A DNA stretch of 41,936 nt, taken from NCBI GenBank assembly GCA_021785735.1, contig JAJYEP010000004.1, forward strand, positions 1 to 41,936. Direction: 5' to 3'. A program made the translations under genes and the position numbers. The stretch comes from Thermoplasmata archaeon (GTDB lineage: Archaea > Thermoplasmatota > Thermoplasmata > Thermoplasmatales > Thermoplasmataceae). Every line of letters starts with the position of its first letter. Position 1 is the stretch's first letter. The notes beneath the pieces are model-generated. The model was given only the letters and a program-made list of their open reading frames with translations, ran no database searches and had not been told where the DNA came from. This document shows, piece by piece, positions 1 through 9,567 of this stretch.

Positions 1-630
1 GGGAAAGTGTATTCTCCAGATACTGTCATGAAGCTTGCCGAATTTGTATCAAGAAATGACCTTTATCTTATTTCGGATGAGATATACGATGAAATACTGT
101 ATGAGGGGACGCTGCTTTCTCCCGGCTCGTTACCGGAGATTGCAGACAGGACGATCACGCTGAATGGATTCTCAAAAAGTCATGCTATGACAGGATGGCG
201 GGTCGGGTATATGGCAGCATCCAAGGACATCATTGATCTGGCAGACAAGATCCAGCAAGCCACCATCACTTGTGATCCTTCGATTTCGCAATACGCTGCT
301 CTTGCGGCGCTTTCGGATGAGGTTAGTCCGAAGAAGATGAGAGACGAATTTCTCAAGAGAAGGGATCTCGTGGACAGCATTCTCTCCAAATCGAGATCTA
401 TAGAGTATTATAAGCCACAAGGGGCTTTCTATGTTTTTGTGGGCTTCAAAAAAACTGTCGATACTGATGAATTGGCAGTTTCACTCCTACGGGACGAGAG
501 TGTATCCATGACACCTGGAAGCGCGTTTGGTGAACTCGGAAAGGGTCATCTCAGAATATCATTTGCAACTTCAAACGAGGATATCACAGAGGGGCTGAGC
601 AGGTTTGTCAGGTATGTTGATAGAATTTAG
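1..630 (+). CDS. PLP-dependent class I/II aminotransferase, C-terminal part (5' end outside window)
   Basis: Open from base 1 in frame; DEIYDE and PLP-lysine motif NGFSKSHAMTGWRVGY; C-terminal GHLRISFA typical of aspartate-type aminotransferases. Confidence 0.9.
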   Translation, partial: GKVYSPDTVMKLAEFVSRNDLYLISDEIYDEILYEGTLLSPGSLPEIADRTITLNGFSKSHAMTGWRVGYMAASKDIIDLADKIQQATITCDPSISQYAALAALSDEVSPKKMRDEFLKRRDLVDSILSKSRSIEYYKPQGAFYVFVGFKKTVDTDELAVSLLRDESVSMTPGSAFGELGKGHLRISFATSNEDITEGLSRFVRYVDRI

Positions 631-641
631 GGAGGAAGCGG

Positions 642-1388
642 TTGCAGGATATCCAAGTACGTAAGGATATATTTCTATCAGATCTGGGCTGTATTTATTT
701 ATCGGACATAAAAACGATAGTGGTTTCAGATCTGCATCTGGGATTCGAGGCCGAAATGAACTTGCACGGGTTGTTCCTGCCCCATATGCAGAGAGATCAT
801 GTGGAATCGTCCATTGACAAAATGCTGGAGAGATATTCTCCTGAAAACATCGTAATCAATGGGGATTTCAAGCACGAGTTCTCTAAGAATCTTTCACAGG
901 AATGGGATGATATTATTCATTTTATAGACAGATATCAGAATGAGACAGATCTGACGTTTGTCAGGGGTAACCATGACAATTTCCTATTGACCATACTTTC
1001 CAAGAGAAATCTGCCATTGCTGGAAACCTTTGAGACCGATAACTACTACATCTACCATGGAGACAAGGACCGGGGATTGCGAAAAACCACAATACTTGGA
1101 CATGAACATCCTTCTCTTGTATTGCGAGATGAAATTGGAGGCGTTCTCAAAATACCCGCATTTGTCTACAACCCAGACTCTTCAATACTCATAACACCGG
1201 CCTTAAGCTTTTTTTCCTCTGGGACGGATGTTACCCAGTCATTGCTGAGTGAGGAACATTTTACTCCTGTGCTCAAAAAATCAGATGCCAAGAGATTCAG
1301 AGTTTATGGACTGACCGAGGAGTTCGGGCTCGCCGACTTCGGCTTCCTTGGGGATCTTCAGGGGACAAAAGGTGCCTCTTTTCCCTAG
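642..1388 (+). CDS. Archaeal metallophosphoesterase (calcineurin-like, MJ0037-like)
   Basis: SDLHLG, NGDFKHEF, RGNHD, GHEHP motifs; probable TTG start. Confidence 0.85.
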   Translation: MQDIQVRKDIFLSDLGCIYLSDIKTIVVSDLHLGFEAEMNLHGLFLPHMQRDHVESSIDKMLERYSPENIVINGDFKHEFSKNLSQEWDDIIHFIDRYQNETDLTFVRGNHDNFLLTILSKRNLPLLETFETDNYYIYHGDKDRGLRKTTILGHEHPSLVLRDEIGGVLKIPAFVYNPDSSILITPALSFFSSGTDVTQSLLSEEHFTPVLKKSDAKRFRVYGLTEEFGLADFGFLGDLQGTKGASFP

Positions 1389-2604
1389 AAATCTCATCGT
1401 AAAGATTATTGAGGAAACCGTTAATCACTGAATCCCTGCTGCTCTTCACCATATTCTTTAAAGCAAAGGTCTGGAGTGATAGCAGCTTATTCATGGAGGA
1501 TTCCACCATTTTTCGTGCAGACAGTTCCAGATCTTCTCCCTTCACAATGTTTCTGTGAAATTCCTCGATTTCGTCCCTTTCTATCATTCTTGAGGTTGTA
1601 TACATCTCACTGATTACATCCTCTGCGAGGAGATCAAGGAGTTTTCCCTTAATGTTTTCAAGTTCTTCCAGAATCAATATATCTGCTCTCTCTACTTCAC
1701 CTTTCTTTTTGATCTGGTTTTCATGGAGTATTCTGTTCAGATTCTCAAGCCTGAGAATTCTTATCGAGGGAATTTCATCCACAGAATAATCAATATTGGG
1801 CGGAAATGAGATATCGACAAAGAATTTTCCTCCAATGTTGCCGTTCAGGATATCACCATTGATTATCGGGATTTTTGAGGAAGTCGCAGTAATAATGATA
1901 TCCGAATCATTTATCACACCGGGAAGATCTGCCGGGGTGCGGTATTCCACTTCATAATCCGCCATTATTTTCTTTCCGGGATGTGTAACCACAATAAGCT
2001 TGCCAGGCGACTCCTTCTCAATATATTTCACAAGGTCAGTGCCCATCTTTCCGGCACCCACAACACTGACAGTCAGTCCTTCAATTCCAATTTCTCGGTG
2101 GAGTATGTCTGTTACCAGAGATGGTATGGAAACCTTTCCTTCTGATATGGCGGTTTTCTCCCTTACAAGTTTCCCTACACTTATGGATTTCCTGAAAATC
2201 AGGGAGAGAAATTTTCCCACGTATCCCTTACGGGTGTAAAGATCGAATGCGTCTTTGACCTGACCCAGAATTTCACCTTCTCCGACGGACATGGACTCAA
2301 GCCCGGACGAGACCCTGAAAAGATGCTCAATTGCACTTTCTCCATATAGAATCTGATGCGGAGGGATCACCGTTTTGATCTGGATACCTGATGTGTTCAC
2401 AAAATATATTTCAAGGCGGTTGCATGTTGAGAGAACCACAAACTGGGTGATTCCAGCATCAATCATTATACGTTCCCAGGAATCGGTCCCAAGAAGCAGG
2501 ACAGAGTGAAGCTCCTCCTGACTTCTTTTAAAATCCCAAGCCAAAAGACCCAATTCGTTCATTAAACCGCCATTAACGAGCGTCTGAAATGCTCTAATTC
2601 CCAA
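1297..2604 (-). CDS. hemA: Glutamyl-tRNA reductase
   Basis: STCNRLEIY, SGLESMSVGEGEILGQVKDAF, VVGAGKMG motifs; true start may be the internal Met (MNELGLLAWDFKRSQEEL) at about 2562. Confidence 0.93.
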   Translation of the reverse strand: MGIRAFQTLVNGGLMNELGLLAWDFKRSQEELHSVLLLGTDSWERIMIDAGITQFVVLSTCNRLEIYFVNTSGIQIKTVIPPHQILYGESAIEHLFRVSSGLESMSVGEGEILGQVKDAFDLYTRKGYVGKFLSLIFRKSISVGKLVREKTAISEGKVSIPSLVTDILHREIGIEGLTVSVVGAGKMGTDLVKYIEKESPGKLIVVTHPGKKIMADYEVEYRTPADLPGVINDSDIIITATSSKIPIINGDILNGNIGGKFFVDISFPPNIDYSVDEIPSIRILRLENLNRILHENQIKKKGEVERADILILEELENIKGKLLDLLAEDVISEMYTTSRMIERDEIEEFHRNIVKGEDLELSARKMVESSMNKLLSLQTFALKNMVKSSRDSVINGFLNNLYDEISREKRHLLSPEDPQGSRSRRARTPRSVHKL

Positions 2605-2752
2605 AGTGGGGCGTGATATTTAACACTTGTGAGCGTGGAATTGGTCCCCCTGCGTGTGGTATAATATCAAAATGTTTCATCTTTTATTAGCCTATTCCCT
2701 GCGATCAGATCTCATCCGTATTTATACATCAGGGGTCAGAAAAATGCTCGGA

Positions 2753-3499
2753 TCATATCAGATTCACTGCGAGACCGATGAAGAAACCTATGAATACGAA
2801 ACCATATAGGGATTTAGTTCCAGTGCGTTCACTACTTGTGAAAACGCTTTTAAGCATTGGCAATAAAATGTAAAGAATGGATCCTATTGCAAGTCCATCG
2901 AATACCAGGCTGAACACTCTGGAACTGTAATAGAATCCTACTGCCCCACCGACGATGGTCGGTATTCCTCCAATCAGAAAAAACAAAAGGATCAATGCAT
3001 TATTATTCTCTGGATGGCCGAAAAAAGGCGATCCTATGGGAAATCCCTCAGTTACGTTCTGGATTATGAATCCCACAAGAATGACCAGTGCTACTCCAGA
3101 TAAACCGATTCCAACTGCTGCCGCGCCAAAAACAAGACCTTCCGTCAGATTTTGAAGCCCTATTCCAACCGCAATCAGCAGGGAAATCTTCATCCTGCTC
3201 ATTCCATGCTTCGATCTTAATTCGATTCCGAACAGTATGAAGAAACCAGCAAAGAGAGACAGTCCAAATATCACATCATAGGACGGAGAGGAACCGTATC
3301 CATACAGCGATCCGTTGTACATTAACTGTGATGCGTCGGAAAAGACGTCGGCGATGAGGAATATGAGAATTCCCAGAGCCAAACCGGTCAATGAAAGAAC
3401 CATCTTTTGGTCCAAATTTCTCTTCATAACCACAGGATATGAGATGTAAATTGAAAGACCCATTACCGCTGAGAGAACAAGAATCTCATAGAACTGCAT
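2753..3499 (-). CDS. ZIP-family metal transporter with variant TM4/TM5 motifs
   Basis: Multiple TM segments; QNLTEG and QNVTEG at positions of the ZIP HNxxEG/HExPEG motifs. Confidence 0.75.
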   Translation of the reverse strand: MQFYEILVLSAVMGLSIYISYPVVMKRNLDQKMVLSLTGLALGILIFLIADVFSDASQLMYNGSLYGYGSSPSYDVIFGLSLFAGFFILFGIELRSKHGMSRMKISLLIAVGIGLQNLTEGLVFGAAAVGIGLSGVALVILVGFIIQNVTEGFPIGSPFFGHPENNNALILLFFLIGGIPTIVGGAVGFYYSSRVFSLVFDGLAIGSILYILLPMLKSVFTSSERTGTKSLYGFVFIGFFIGLAVNLI

Positions 3500-3612
3500 T
3501 AAGGAATATTAGGCTGACCTAAAAAATGCTTTTGTAGGCAAAGGAGTTACGGTCTTATCAAGTACGAATAAGATGCCTGGAATAATTTATGGTTAAAGCA
3601 ATCCATTAAAAA

Positions 3613-4029
3613 CTATTCCACCTTCAGTTCCCTGAGCCCGGATGTTGGATTTTCAGTTCTTTTCATTACAATGCGATCCAGCCTTTTAATATGAATCTCA
3701 AGTAGTGGGTCGGCGATGCCTGAGAAAAGATGTCCTCCCTTTACGCTGTGGTCTGGAAGTGCAACGGATGCGTGCACATGCAATTTGGGCGTATCATCAG
3801 CTATTGATCCGTGAAACGAGACAACCTCAGCTCTCTCTTTAATTATCACCTTGTCATATTGCGGGGAGACGAAATATCCAAGCTCAGCTCTCCTCATCAT
3901 TCCAACTGCCCAGAGTACGACGCCGGACTTCACGCTGTACTGTTTGCATATCGTTTCTATGGAACTAATAACATCCTCGCCACTGTCGAGTTTTACTATA
4001 ATATCACTGCCTTCGATAGATGATTGCAT
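3613..4029 (-). CDS. PPC/DUF296-domain protein
   Basis: SGVVLWAVGMMRRAELGYF, LHVHASVALPDHSVKGGHL pattern typical of PPC-domain proteins. Confidence 0.75.
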   Translation of the reverse strand: MQSSIEGSDIIVKLDSGEDVISSIETICKQYSVKSGVVLWAVGMMRRAELGYFVSPQYDKVIIKERAEVVSFHGSIADDTPKLHVHASVALPDHSVKGGHLFSGIADPLLEIHIKRLDRIVMKRTENPTSGLRELKVE

Positions 4030-4059
4030 GTGCAGGTATCATGTCACTGTATAAATTTG

Positions 4060-4554
4060 CTACCCAAGAATATCCAGTAGTATTCTGTATGTCATACCCC
4101 AGATCCTGTAATTACCATATAGATAAGAGTCTGAATTCTTTATGAGGTCCCGCACGGGAACCCAGAAAGCTTCACTGATTTCGTTTCCAGCCAACGGCTT
4201 TACCGATGATGGGACCCCAGAGATGAACGCCTTTACCTCCACCTCCTTTACCTTTGACGTGTAAACTCCGACATAGTAAAGTTGATCTAAAATTACACCG
4301 ACTTCCTCATATGCTTCCCGTTTCGCGGCAGCCAGTGAGGTCTCTCCTCTTTTTCTGTATCCTCCCGGCAAAGCCATCTGTCCACTCCATGGATCATCGG
4401 ATCTCTCATTGCGCTTGATCAGTATAAAACGGGATCTGTCTGTAATGAAGGTTACCGAGGCCTCGCCTTTGCCAGGGGTCGGGTCTTCCCTTTTCTCATC
4501 CAGTAATGATCGCATGATTCGCAAAACCGGTTGATCTGAATCTATCTGTGCCAT
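4060..4554 (-). CDS. NUDIX hydrolase
   Basis: Nudix box GGYRKRGETSLAAAKREAYEEVGV. Confidence 0.9.
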   Translation of the reverse strand: MAQIDSDQPVLRIMRSLLDEKREDPTPGKGEASVTFITDRSRFILIKRNERSDDPWSGQMALPGGYRKRGETSLAAAKREAYEEVGVILDQLYYVGVYTSKVKEVEVKAFISGVPSSVKPLAGNEISEAFWVPVRDLIKNSDSYLYGNYRIWGMTYRILLDILG

Positions 4555-5684
4555 GATTCCATGTAATGAGTGTCCTGAATTAACCTTGCTTCAGGTGTGG
4601 TCTTCACAGGATCGTATGCCTCTATCATGACCGCAACCTCATCCGTTTCCTCCTTACCAATGGCATTCTCCACCATTCCGGGTTGAGGACCATGAATTAA
4701 CCCCCTTACGTGAACTGTGATCGATCCCTCTGAAATCCCCTTCCTGCTCATGAATGAGCCGCTTGAATAGAATAGGATCTCATCTGTATCGATATTGCTG
4801 TGGTAGTATGAAATGGGAATAGCCTTGGGATGAAAATCGAACTTTCTGGGAAGAAATGTGCCCAGCATGAAAGACTTCCCTGAAAATGTTTCATGGACTG
4901 GGGGTGGCATGTGAAGTTTACCTACAATGGGCGCAATGTTTTCTATATTTAACGCGAAGGGATAGAGATAACCGTCCCAACCCACGACATCGAACGGATC
5001 CTTGTCGCGGTGTTCCAGAACATAGTGATCACCGAAATCTACCATGACATCACTGTACCCCGGAACTGAGTCGAAGTACGGCAAATATGGCACCCTGATA
5101 TCCCGTGTATAATAAGGAGAACCCTCTCTTAATTGGCCATAGGCATTAAGATACCTCTGAGGTATGGATATTCTATCCCTTGACTCCAGGAAGAGGAATT
5201 CACTCCCGCGCGCGTATTCCGGGTAATAGGTCGTACCCTTCGGTATATATACATAATCCCCTTTTCTGAAATGGAGATTTCCAAAGATGCTCTTGATAGA
5301 ACCTGTACCCTTGTGAACATAAAACAACTGTTCTGAGACCGCATGGCGGAATAATGTGCTGGCATCTTTTTCGGGCTTCATAATCCCAATAACGATGCGA
5401 TCGTTGAAAATCAACGGAATCCTCGCAGAATAAAAATCTCCGGACGGTTTGAGTTCAAACGCCTTGAAATGCCTGTGGCCATCCTCAGAGGCATCGCGTG
5501 CTACGTTCTTCTTCTCAACCCTTGACAGGGAGACCACATCCGTAGGCTCTTCACTGTGATAAATGAGCGAATAAGGCCCTTCAAAACTTTCCTCTCCAAA
5601 TAACTCCTCTCTCAGGAGATGATCTTTCTCCATATACGTGTGCCTGGAATCAGGCATAATTCCCTGTTTCACATAATAAACCAT
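4542..5684 (-). CDS. hmgA: Homogentisate 1,2-dioxygenase
   Basis: Cupin-like fold; MPPPVHETFSGKSFMLGTFLPRKFDFHPKAIPISYYHSNIDTDEILFYSSG and HVRGLIHGPQPG; sits with hppD and fah homologues. Confidence 0.88.
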   Translation of the reverse strand: MVYYVKQGIMPDSRHTYMEKDHLLREELFGEESFEGPYSLIYHSEEPTDVVSLSRVEKKNVARDASEDGHRHFKAFELKPSGDFYSARIPLIFNDRIVIGIMKPEKDASTLFRHAVSEQLFYVHKGTGSIKSIFGNLHFRKGDYVYIPKGTTYYPEYARGSEFLFLESRDRISIPQRYLNAYGQLREGSPYYTRDIRVPYLPYFDSVPGYSDVMVDFGDHYVLEHRDKDPFDVVGWDGYLYPFALNIENIAPIVGKLHMPPPVHETFSGKSFMLGTFLPRKFDFHPKAIPISYYHSNIDTDEILFYSSGSFMSRKGISEGSITVHVRGLIHGPQPGMVENAIGKEETDEVAVMIEAYDPVKTTPEARLIQDTHYMESWHR

Positions 5685-5693
5685 TTTTACACC

Positions 5694-6584
5694 TCATGAT
5701 ATTCTGTTGATGAGTTTTCCGATGGGTTCGGATGAAATTTCAATTTCATCACCAGTTTCCAGCCAGCCATCTTCTCCAGGCCCGTTCTCAAACAGGCATC
5801 CATGTCCAACTGTTCCCGTCATGATTATGTCGCCTTTTCTCAACCACGAATCCTTTGATGCTCTCTCAACCAGCTTCCCGATATCCCAGTAGATAGTGTT
5901 TAGGTTATTCGTAGCAAAAACTTTTCCATTTCTCTTTATTTTGATCGGCAGATCTATCTTTCCGTTACTGTCTCTCCTTTTCAGAATTTCATCGGCAGTG
6001 AGAAGGAATGGCCCGATAGATGTTGCAAAATCCTTTGCTTTGGCTGGTCCCAGCCCTATTTTATATTCTTCAAGCTGTACGTCTCTTGCACTCCAATCGT
6101 TAGCCAGTGTAACTCCTATAATATAATCCCATACATGTTCAGCGGGAATATTCTTTCCATCCTTCCCGATCACAAATGCAAACTCTGCCTCAAAATCAAG
6201 CTGTTTTGTGTAGGACGGTTTGGGCACTAAATCTCCCGAAACAAAGAGATTGGATGTGTTGCTGTAATAGAACGCCGGAAATTCATACCACTCCTTGACG
6301 ACTTCAAGCCCTCTGTGCGTTCTGGAATTCTTCACATGCTCTTCGAAGGCAAAAAAATCCCTTATGCTCGTAACCGCAGGGACAGGAATCCCAAGTATGA
6401 AATCGGTAATGGGTTCGTTGTCGTACTGGCCTGAATTGCCATGATCTATGATTTTCCACAAAATTTCATAAAAAATTGAATTATCATGTTCCTCGTTCGA
6501 TTCCTTCAGGATGGGAAATATCTTACCTTCTCTCTCAGAAACAATAAGAGTCCCGGTTGCTGTTTTAACCCTGCCTACTTTCAT
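5694..6584 (-). CDS. Fumarylacetoacetate hydrolase family protein
   Basis: DFFAFEEHV, DFEAEFAFVIGKDGKNI, NDWSARDVQ, GPAKAKDFATSIGP motifs. Confidence 0.92.
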   Translation of the reverse strand: MKVGRVKTATGTLIVSEREGKIFPILKESNEEHDNSIFYEILWKIIDHGNSGQYDNEPITDFILGIPVPAVTSIRDFFAFEEHVKNSRTHRGLEVVKEWYEFPAFYYSNTSNLFVSGDLVPKPSYTKQLDFEAEFAFVIGKDGKNIPAEHVWDYIIGVTLANDWSARDVQLEEYKIGLGPAKAKDFATSIGPFLLTADEILKRRDSNGKIDLPIKIKRNGKVFATNNLNTIYWDIGKLVERASKDSWLRKGDIIMTGTVGHGCLFENGPGEDGWLETGDEIEISSEPIGKLINRIS

Positions 6585-6590
6585 GGAGAA

Positions 6591-7676
6591 TCACAGATTA
6601 CCTCTGCGACCCTGTTCCTTCTCAATGGATTCAAAAAGTGCCTTGAAGTTGCCTTTACCGAAGGATGTCCCTCCTTTTCTCTGTATAATTTCGTAAAAGA
6701 AAGTTGGGCGATCTCCTATGGGCTTTGTAAATATCTGAAGAAGATATCCGTCGTTATCCCTGTCAACCAGGATGTCCAGTTTTCTGATCTTTTCTAGGTC
6801 CTCATCAATTTTCCCGACCCTGTCTTCGAGGCTTTCATAATAGCTATCTGGAGTTGATAAAAATTCCACACCATTAGCCTTCAGCGTCGATACTGTCTGA
6901 ATTATATTGTCAGTAAGAAGAGCAATGTGCTGAACGCCAGGAGAGTTGTAATAATCAAGATATTCCTGGATCTGTGATTTCTTCAAGCCAAGCGCCGGTT
7001 CGTTGATTGGGAAAATGATTTTCCTGTTGTTGTACTGCACAACTTTCGATCTCAAGGCAGAATATTCTGTGCTTATATCCTTGTCATCAAAACTAATCAG
7101 TTGTTTGAAATCCAGTCCTTTTATGTAGTAGTTGGCCCAATCATCCATTTTTCTGTCCTCAACATTCCCGACAATGTGATCGATCTTTCTCAGCCCAACT
7201 GACTTCCCCTTCTGATCCGTGTACTCAAACCCCGGTGGGAGTTCTCCGGAATAGTCTGAGTAATCTGTCAGTGTGTGCATGGTTTCTCCGTATGTTCTGA
7301 TACTGCTTGTCCTGATCTTTCCGTCACCGCCCTTCACATCAACCACGTTCGAGGGCCTGATAACCCCGCGTTTATTAATTTCGGAGACCGAGAAGTCTAT
7401 GTCATCAACCTTGAGTGATATGTCCCTCACGCCGTCACCATGGATTCTGAAGTGATCGCCAATTGGAGATTCTGGCTTAAGAAAACTTGTGAACTTCAGT
7501 TTGACATCTCCTTGCTGCATAAGATAGGAGACCCTGTCACGAACACCTGTTTCAGGTCCGCTGTATCCAAGAAGGTTGAAACCCATGGCATTTCGATGAA
7601 AATATGCCCAATGGCGGGCTGATCCCACGTAAAATTCTATAGTATCCACACTGTCCAAGAAAGGCTGATCATTCAT
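6591..7676 (-). CDS. hppD: 4-hydroxyphenylpyruvate dioxygenase
   Basis: Two vicinal-oxygen-chelate domains; GVQHIALLTDNI, C-terminal FTKPIGDRPTFFYEIIQRKG...FGKGNFKALFESIE; ORF extends to 7694, but Met at 7676 follows a TATA-like box (gataaatatta) by about the usual archaeal spacing. Confidence 0.93.
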   Translation of the reverse strand: MNDQPFLDSVDTIEFYVGSARHWAYFHRNAMGFNLLGYSGPETGVRDRVSYLMQQGDVKLKFTSFLKPESPIGDHFRIHGDGVRDISLKVDDIDFSVSEINKRGVIRPSNVVDVKGGDGKIRTSSIRTYGETMHTLTDYSDYSGELPPGFEYTDQKGKSVGLRKIDHIVGNVEDRKMDDWANYYIKGLDFKQLISFDDKDISTEYSALRSKVVQYNNRKIIFPINEPALGLKKSQIQEYLDYYNSPGVQHIALLTDNIIQTVSTLKANGVEFLSTPDSYYESLEDRVGKIDEDLEKIRKLDILVDRDNDGYLLQIFTKPIGDRPTFFYEIIQRKGGTSFGKGNFKALFESIEKEQGRRGNL

Positions 7677-7781
7677 GTATATGTAATTACACAAATCTAA
7701 TAATATTTATCATATCATCACAAATCATGCCTGTCAACTTGACTTATTATATTCATAGCAATAACAATGAAATAGTAATTA

Positions 7782-8465
7782 TTGACGAAGCAATATTCCC
7801 TCATGTCATCACCATTGTTTATGGCGGTGCAGGTAGAGAGGTTTACACCTGTTTACTGGTACCTGGAACCTGATGAGAGAACTTTACTGAACAAGGATCT
7901 GAACTTACTGAAAGAGAAGTTTGGGGACAAGCTTGTCAGTCTCAACATGTATCTCTCTGCCAGATCTGACTCTGATCTGATATTCTGGTTTTCCTCTACA
8001 GACATCGAAACTCTTGATCATTTCAAACGATCCATAAGGTCCTTATTTAAGGAGTTTTCAGAGCCCATTTATGGAATGATATCACTTTACGAGGATTCTC
8101 CATACCTCAAAGAGAGCGGTGATCTGGCTTCAACACTCAGGCACCCACCATCAAAATATTTTGTATCCTATCCCATGATCAAATCACCTGACTGGTACCT
8201 GATGGACTATGAAACCAGAAAGAGGATAATGGCAGAGCACATCGGGATGGCACTTTCGCATCCGGAAAACAAGGGGATCAGATCATATACGACATACTCT
8301 TTCGGTCTTGGTGATCAGGAATTCGTGGTGCTCTATGAAACAGATTCACTGATTGGGTGGAGCCACGTTACAGCGAAGCTGAGGGAGGCGGAGGCGCATA
8401 AGTGGGTAACCAGGGAGAATCCCATTTTCATAGGGATACTAACAGAATCCCTGCCATTGGACTAA
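7782..8465 (+). CDS. Chlorite dismutase-like/HemQ-family heme protein
   Basis: KYFVSYPMIKSPDWYLMDYETRKRIMAEH (candidate proximal His) and YTTYSFGLGDQEFVVLYETD pattern of the Cld/HemQ superfamily. Confidence 0.85.
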   Translation: MTKQYSLMSSPLFMAVQVERFTPVYWYLEPDERTLLNKDLNLLKEKFGDKLVSLNMYLSARSDSDLIFWFSSTDIETLDHFKRSIRSLFKEFSEPIYGMISLYEDSPYLKESGDLASTLRHPPSKYFVSYPMIKSPDWYLMDYETRKRIMAEHIGMALSHPENKGIRSYTTYSFGLGDQEFVVLYETDSLIGWSHVTAKLREAEAHKWVTRENPIFIGILTESLPLD

Positions 8466-9475
8466 AACCTGATTAGTACCCTTCCAATGTTCTTCTTGGA
8501 TCTGATCTCCCTGTAGGCATCTTCAACACTATCCAGATCAACCGTTCTGTCTATTATGGGTTTCAGCTTTCCCTGAAGCTCAAGGTTGAAGACTTGTGAG
8601 ATATCACTCCTCGTGGAACTTATGCTCCCGGTAATAGAATTCCCTTTTAGTATTATTAATCCAAGAGGAAGTTCCACCGGATCCGGGACCACATTGCCGA
8701 CTACAACCATTCTGCCTCCCGGTTTCAGGGAACGAAGTGCTTTACTGAATGTGTATATACCAACACATTCAAGAACCAGGTCGACACCCAGTCCCGTTAT
8801 CTTTTTCACTGACTTTTCAAAATCCTCACTGGCTGACACCACATGATCCGCACCCAACTCAAGGAGCTTCTCTCTCTTCCATTCAGAGGACGTCTCGGCT
8901 ATCACTCTGGCGCCAAGAGCCTTTGATATCACTACCGCGTGAGCACCGATTCCCCCGCCGGCCCCTGTAATCAGTACAGTTTGGCCGGGCTGAAGTTTAC
9001 CCTCAATTGCGAGTGCATGGTAGAGCATTCCGGTAACACACGCTGCAATTACGGATCCCTCCTCTGACACGCCTTCAGGTACCTTCACCAGACTTCGCTG
9101 ATTTACCTTCACGTAGGGTGCATATGCACCCTCTATGCTCTCACCGAAGGTTTTCTTATCTCTGCAAAGGTTTTCCCGCCCTGACAGACAGTATTCACAT
9201 TTACCGCATGGTTCGTAGATAAGACTGGCAACTCTGTCGCCGACCTTAAAATTATTCACTTCAGAACCCACTGCGGAAATTGTGCCAGAAATCTCATGGC
9301 CTGGAATTATGGGCAACTTTACTCTCGGCAGATAGCCGTCCTGTGTTAAAATGTCCCTGTAGCAGATTCCTGTCATTTTCTGCTTTATTACAACGTCGCC
9401 AGGTCCAGGTTCAGGAATTGGAGCTTCAAAGGTTTCGACGGGGGATTTTATGGCCTTAAGACGTACAGCCTTCAT
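8462..9475 (-). CDS. Zinc-dependent medium-chain alcohol dehydrogenase
   Basis: GHEISGTI, structural zinc CGKCEYCLSGRENLC, GAGGGIGAHAV Rossmann motif. Confidence 0.92.
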   Translation of the reverse strand: MKAVRLKAIKSPVETFEAPIPEPGPGDVVIKQKMTGICYRDILTQDGYLPRVKLPIIPGHEISGTISAVGSEVNNFKVGDRVASLIYEPCGKCEYCLSGRENLCRDKKTFGESIEGAYAPYVKVNQRSLVKVPEGVSEEGSVIAACVTGMLYHALAIEGKLQPGQTVLITGAGGGIGAHAVVISKALGARVIAETSSEWKREKLLELGADHVVSASEDFEKSVKKITGLGVDLVLECVGIYTFSKALRSLKPGGRMVVVGNVVPDPVELPLGLIILKGNSITGSISSTRSDISQVFNLELQGKLKPIIDRTVDLDSVEDAYREIRSKKNIGRVLIRF

Positions 9476-9567
9476 GGGACTTTATTTTTAATCTGTATAA
9501 ATTTATGTCGCAAATATCTGTTTTCTCCATCTGGCATTTTTTTATAAAATGGAGCGATACTGTCCCG

